Shown here piece after piece: positions 7,322 to 7,687 of a stretch of 7,687 nt of DNA. Source of the DNA: Acidobacteriota bacterium (lineage in GTDB: Bacteria > Acidobacteriota > Terriglobia > UBA7540). Numbering within the stretch: position 1 is the first letter of the stretch; the number at the start of each line of letters is the position of its first letter. The notes beneath the pieces are model-generated. The model searched no databases and had not been told where the DNA came from. It saw nothing but the letters and a program-made list of their open reading frames with translations. A program made the translations under genes and the position numbers. The DNA is taken from the NCBI GenBank assembly GCA_021828225.1, contig JAKASH010000129.1, forward strand, positions 1-7,687, in the 5' to 3' direction.

Positions 7322-7533
7322 CGAGGGCCAGATCAGCAGATGGAAATGCCCGGGCTTTAAGACATTCCCGGCGATCTTGAAACCAGTTCGCGCGGAAGCT
7401 CCTCCAGCGTTTGCACCCACCGGCGCCTGAACCTTTCGGGGTCGAACAGCCGGGCCCGGCGGTACGTGCTGCGCGTCAGAAAGTGAAGGTTGTTCAGGCC
7501 ATAATAATGCTTCTGCCGAGGCGTTGGGCCATT
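7322..7533 (-). pseudogene. REP-associated / IS200-type (HUH, Y1) transposase, N-terminal fragment with frameshift
   Basis: Two minus-strand frames together spell the N-terminal half of a REP-associated tyrosine transposase. The first gives RQKHYYGLNNLHFLTRST, then YRRARLFDPERFRRRWVQTL (7518 down to about 7400). The second gives GFKIAGNVLKPGHFHLLIWPS (7384-7322). The junction reads GAACTGGTTTC; adding one G (CTGGGTTTC) joins the frames smoothly, so a single-base deletion near 7382-7384 explains the break. In the first frame a stop follows at 7357-7359. The HUH metal-binding motif HFH (7340-7348) is still present, but the catalytic tyrosine part is gone and consensus residues before HFH (usually YVxMPNHFH) have changed. 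No start codon is evident in the first frame, which opens after a TAG at 7534-7536. Such enzymes cut single-stranded DNA at hairpins; this copy is dead. Confidence 0.75.
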
Positions 7534-7610
7534 CTACATCACTCACATGCCGCATACATTCCAAACTGCGGGACGTATGCGCCACCCGCCGACGGCAAGG
7601 CTCTGTCCGT

Positions 7611-7687
7611 GGCCACCTTCACGCGTCGCCACAGCAGGCGCACGGTGATGAAGAAATAACGGTCGGAAAGAAAAGCCGCGGACCTCA
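7611..7687 (-). pseudogene. Second, different transposase fragment (REP-associated type), N-terminus only
   Basis: From the right edge on the minus strand the frame reads SAAFLSDRYFFITVRLLWRR, followed by VKVA. This resembles the first strand of another REP-associated transposase subgroup (pattern DRYFFITVRLLRRR). The similarity fades after about residue 25; the frame continues with unrelated residues to a TGA at 7539-7541. The start may lie beyond the window. It differs in sequence from the neighbouring remnant, so it is a separate element and not a duplicate. Confidence 0.5.

Noticed and set aside
7058..7585. A 175-codon minus-strand open frame that might be a new protein.
   Set aside because: Only the piece with GFKIAGNVLKPGHFHLLIWPS resembles a protein family. 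The frame before it is out of register with the real transposase N-terminus, and the part after it is low-complexity GC-rich translation.
1..7687. CRISPR arrays, toxin-antitoxin pairs, defence or prophage genes.
   Set aside because: There are no regularly spaced repeats, and no small paired genes or phage-type proteins could be recognised on either strand.

Overview
The window looks like a bacterial chromosome segment of moderately high GC content, with Shine-Dalgarno sites in front of every main gene. The layout is a divergent pair of metabolic loci followed by a decayed, transposase-rich flank. The lineage cannot be fixed from sequence alone. The transposase remnants and the EgtB-like protein remind me of soil Acidobacteriota, but that is a low-confidence impression.

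Minus-strand block (1-5235), in transcription order: sucA (E1 of 2-oxoglutarate dehydrogenase, 954 aa), then sucB (E2 dihydrolipoyl succinyltransferase, 441 aa, GTG start, overlapping the end of sucA by 35 nt), then after a 116-nt gap an EgtB-like non-heme iron sulfoxide synthase that runs off the left edge of the window (321 residues visible). SucA and SucB are two of the three subunits of the TCA-cycle complex that converts 2-oxoglutarate to succinyl-CoA. The third, lipoamide dehydrogenase, is not in view. The EgtB-like gene belongs to ergothioneine-type thiol-histidine chemistry and may be co-transcribed or independent.

Divergent intergenic region (5236-5553): it holds leader and promoter DNA for sucA and for the gene on the other strand. 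I see two overlapping inverted repeats that could be an operator, and a small hairpin in the sucA leader, but no convincing -35/-10 pair.

Plus-strand gene (5554-6849): a complete enolase-superfamily L-fuconate dehydratase (431 aa) with all expected catalytic and metal-binding residues. It acts in non-phosphorylating L-fucose breakdown, but no other fucose gene is in view.

Right flank (6850-7687): no intact gene. It contains a GC-rich hairpin after the dehydratase, an AT-rich stretch with a perfect 14-bp palindrome and a 7-bp inverted repeat, a bulged hairpin, a GC-rich stretch of unknown origin, and two different broken REP-associated/IS200-type (HUH, Y1) transposase fragments on the minus strand. 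One of these is broken by what looks like a single-base deletion. This is a mobile-element graveyard. I do not see evidence for an undescribed multi-gene system in the window.
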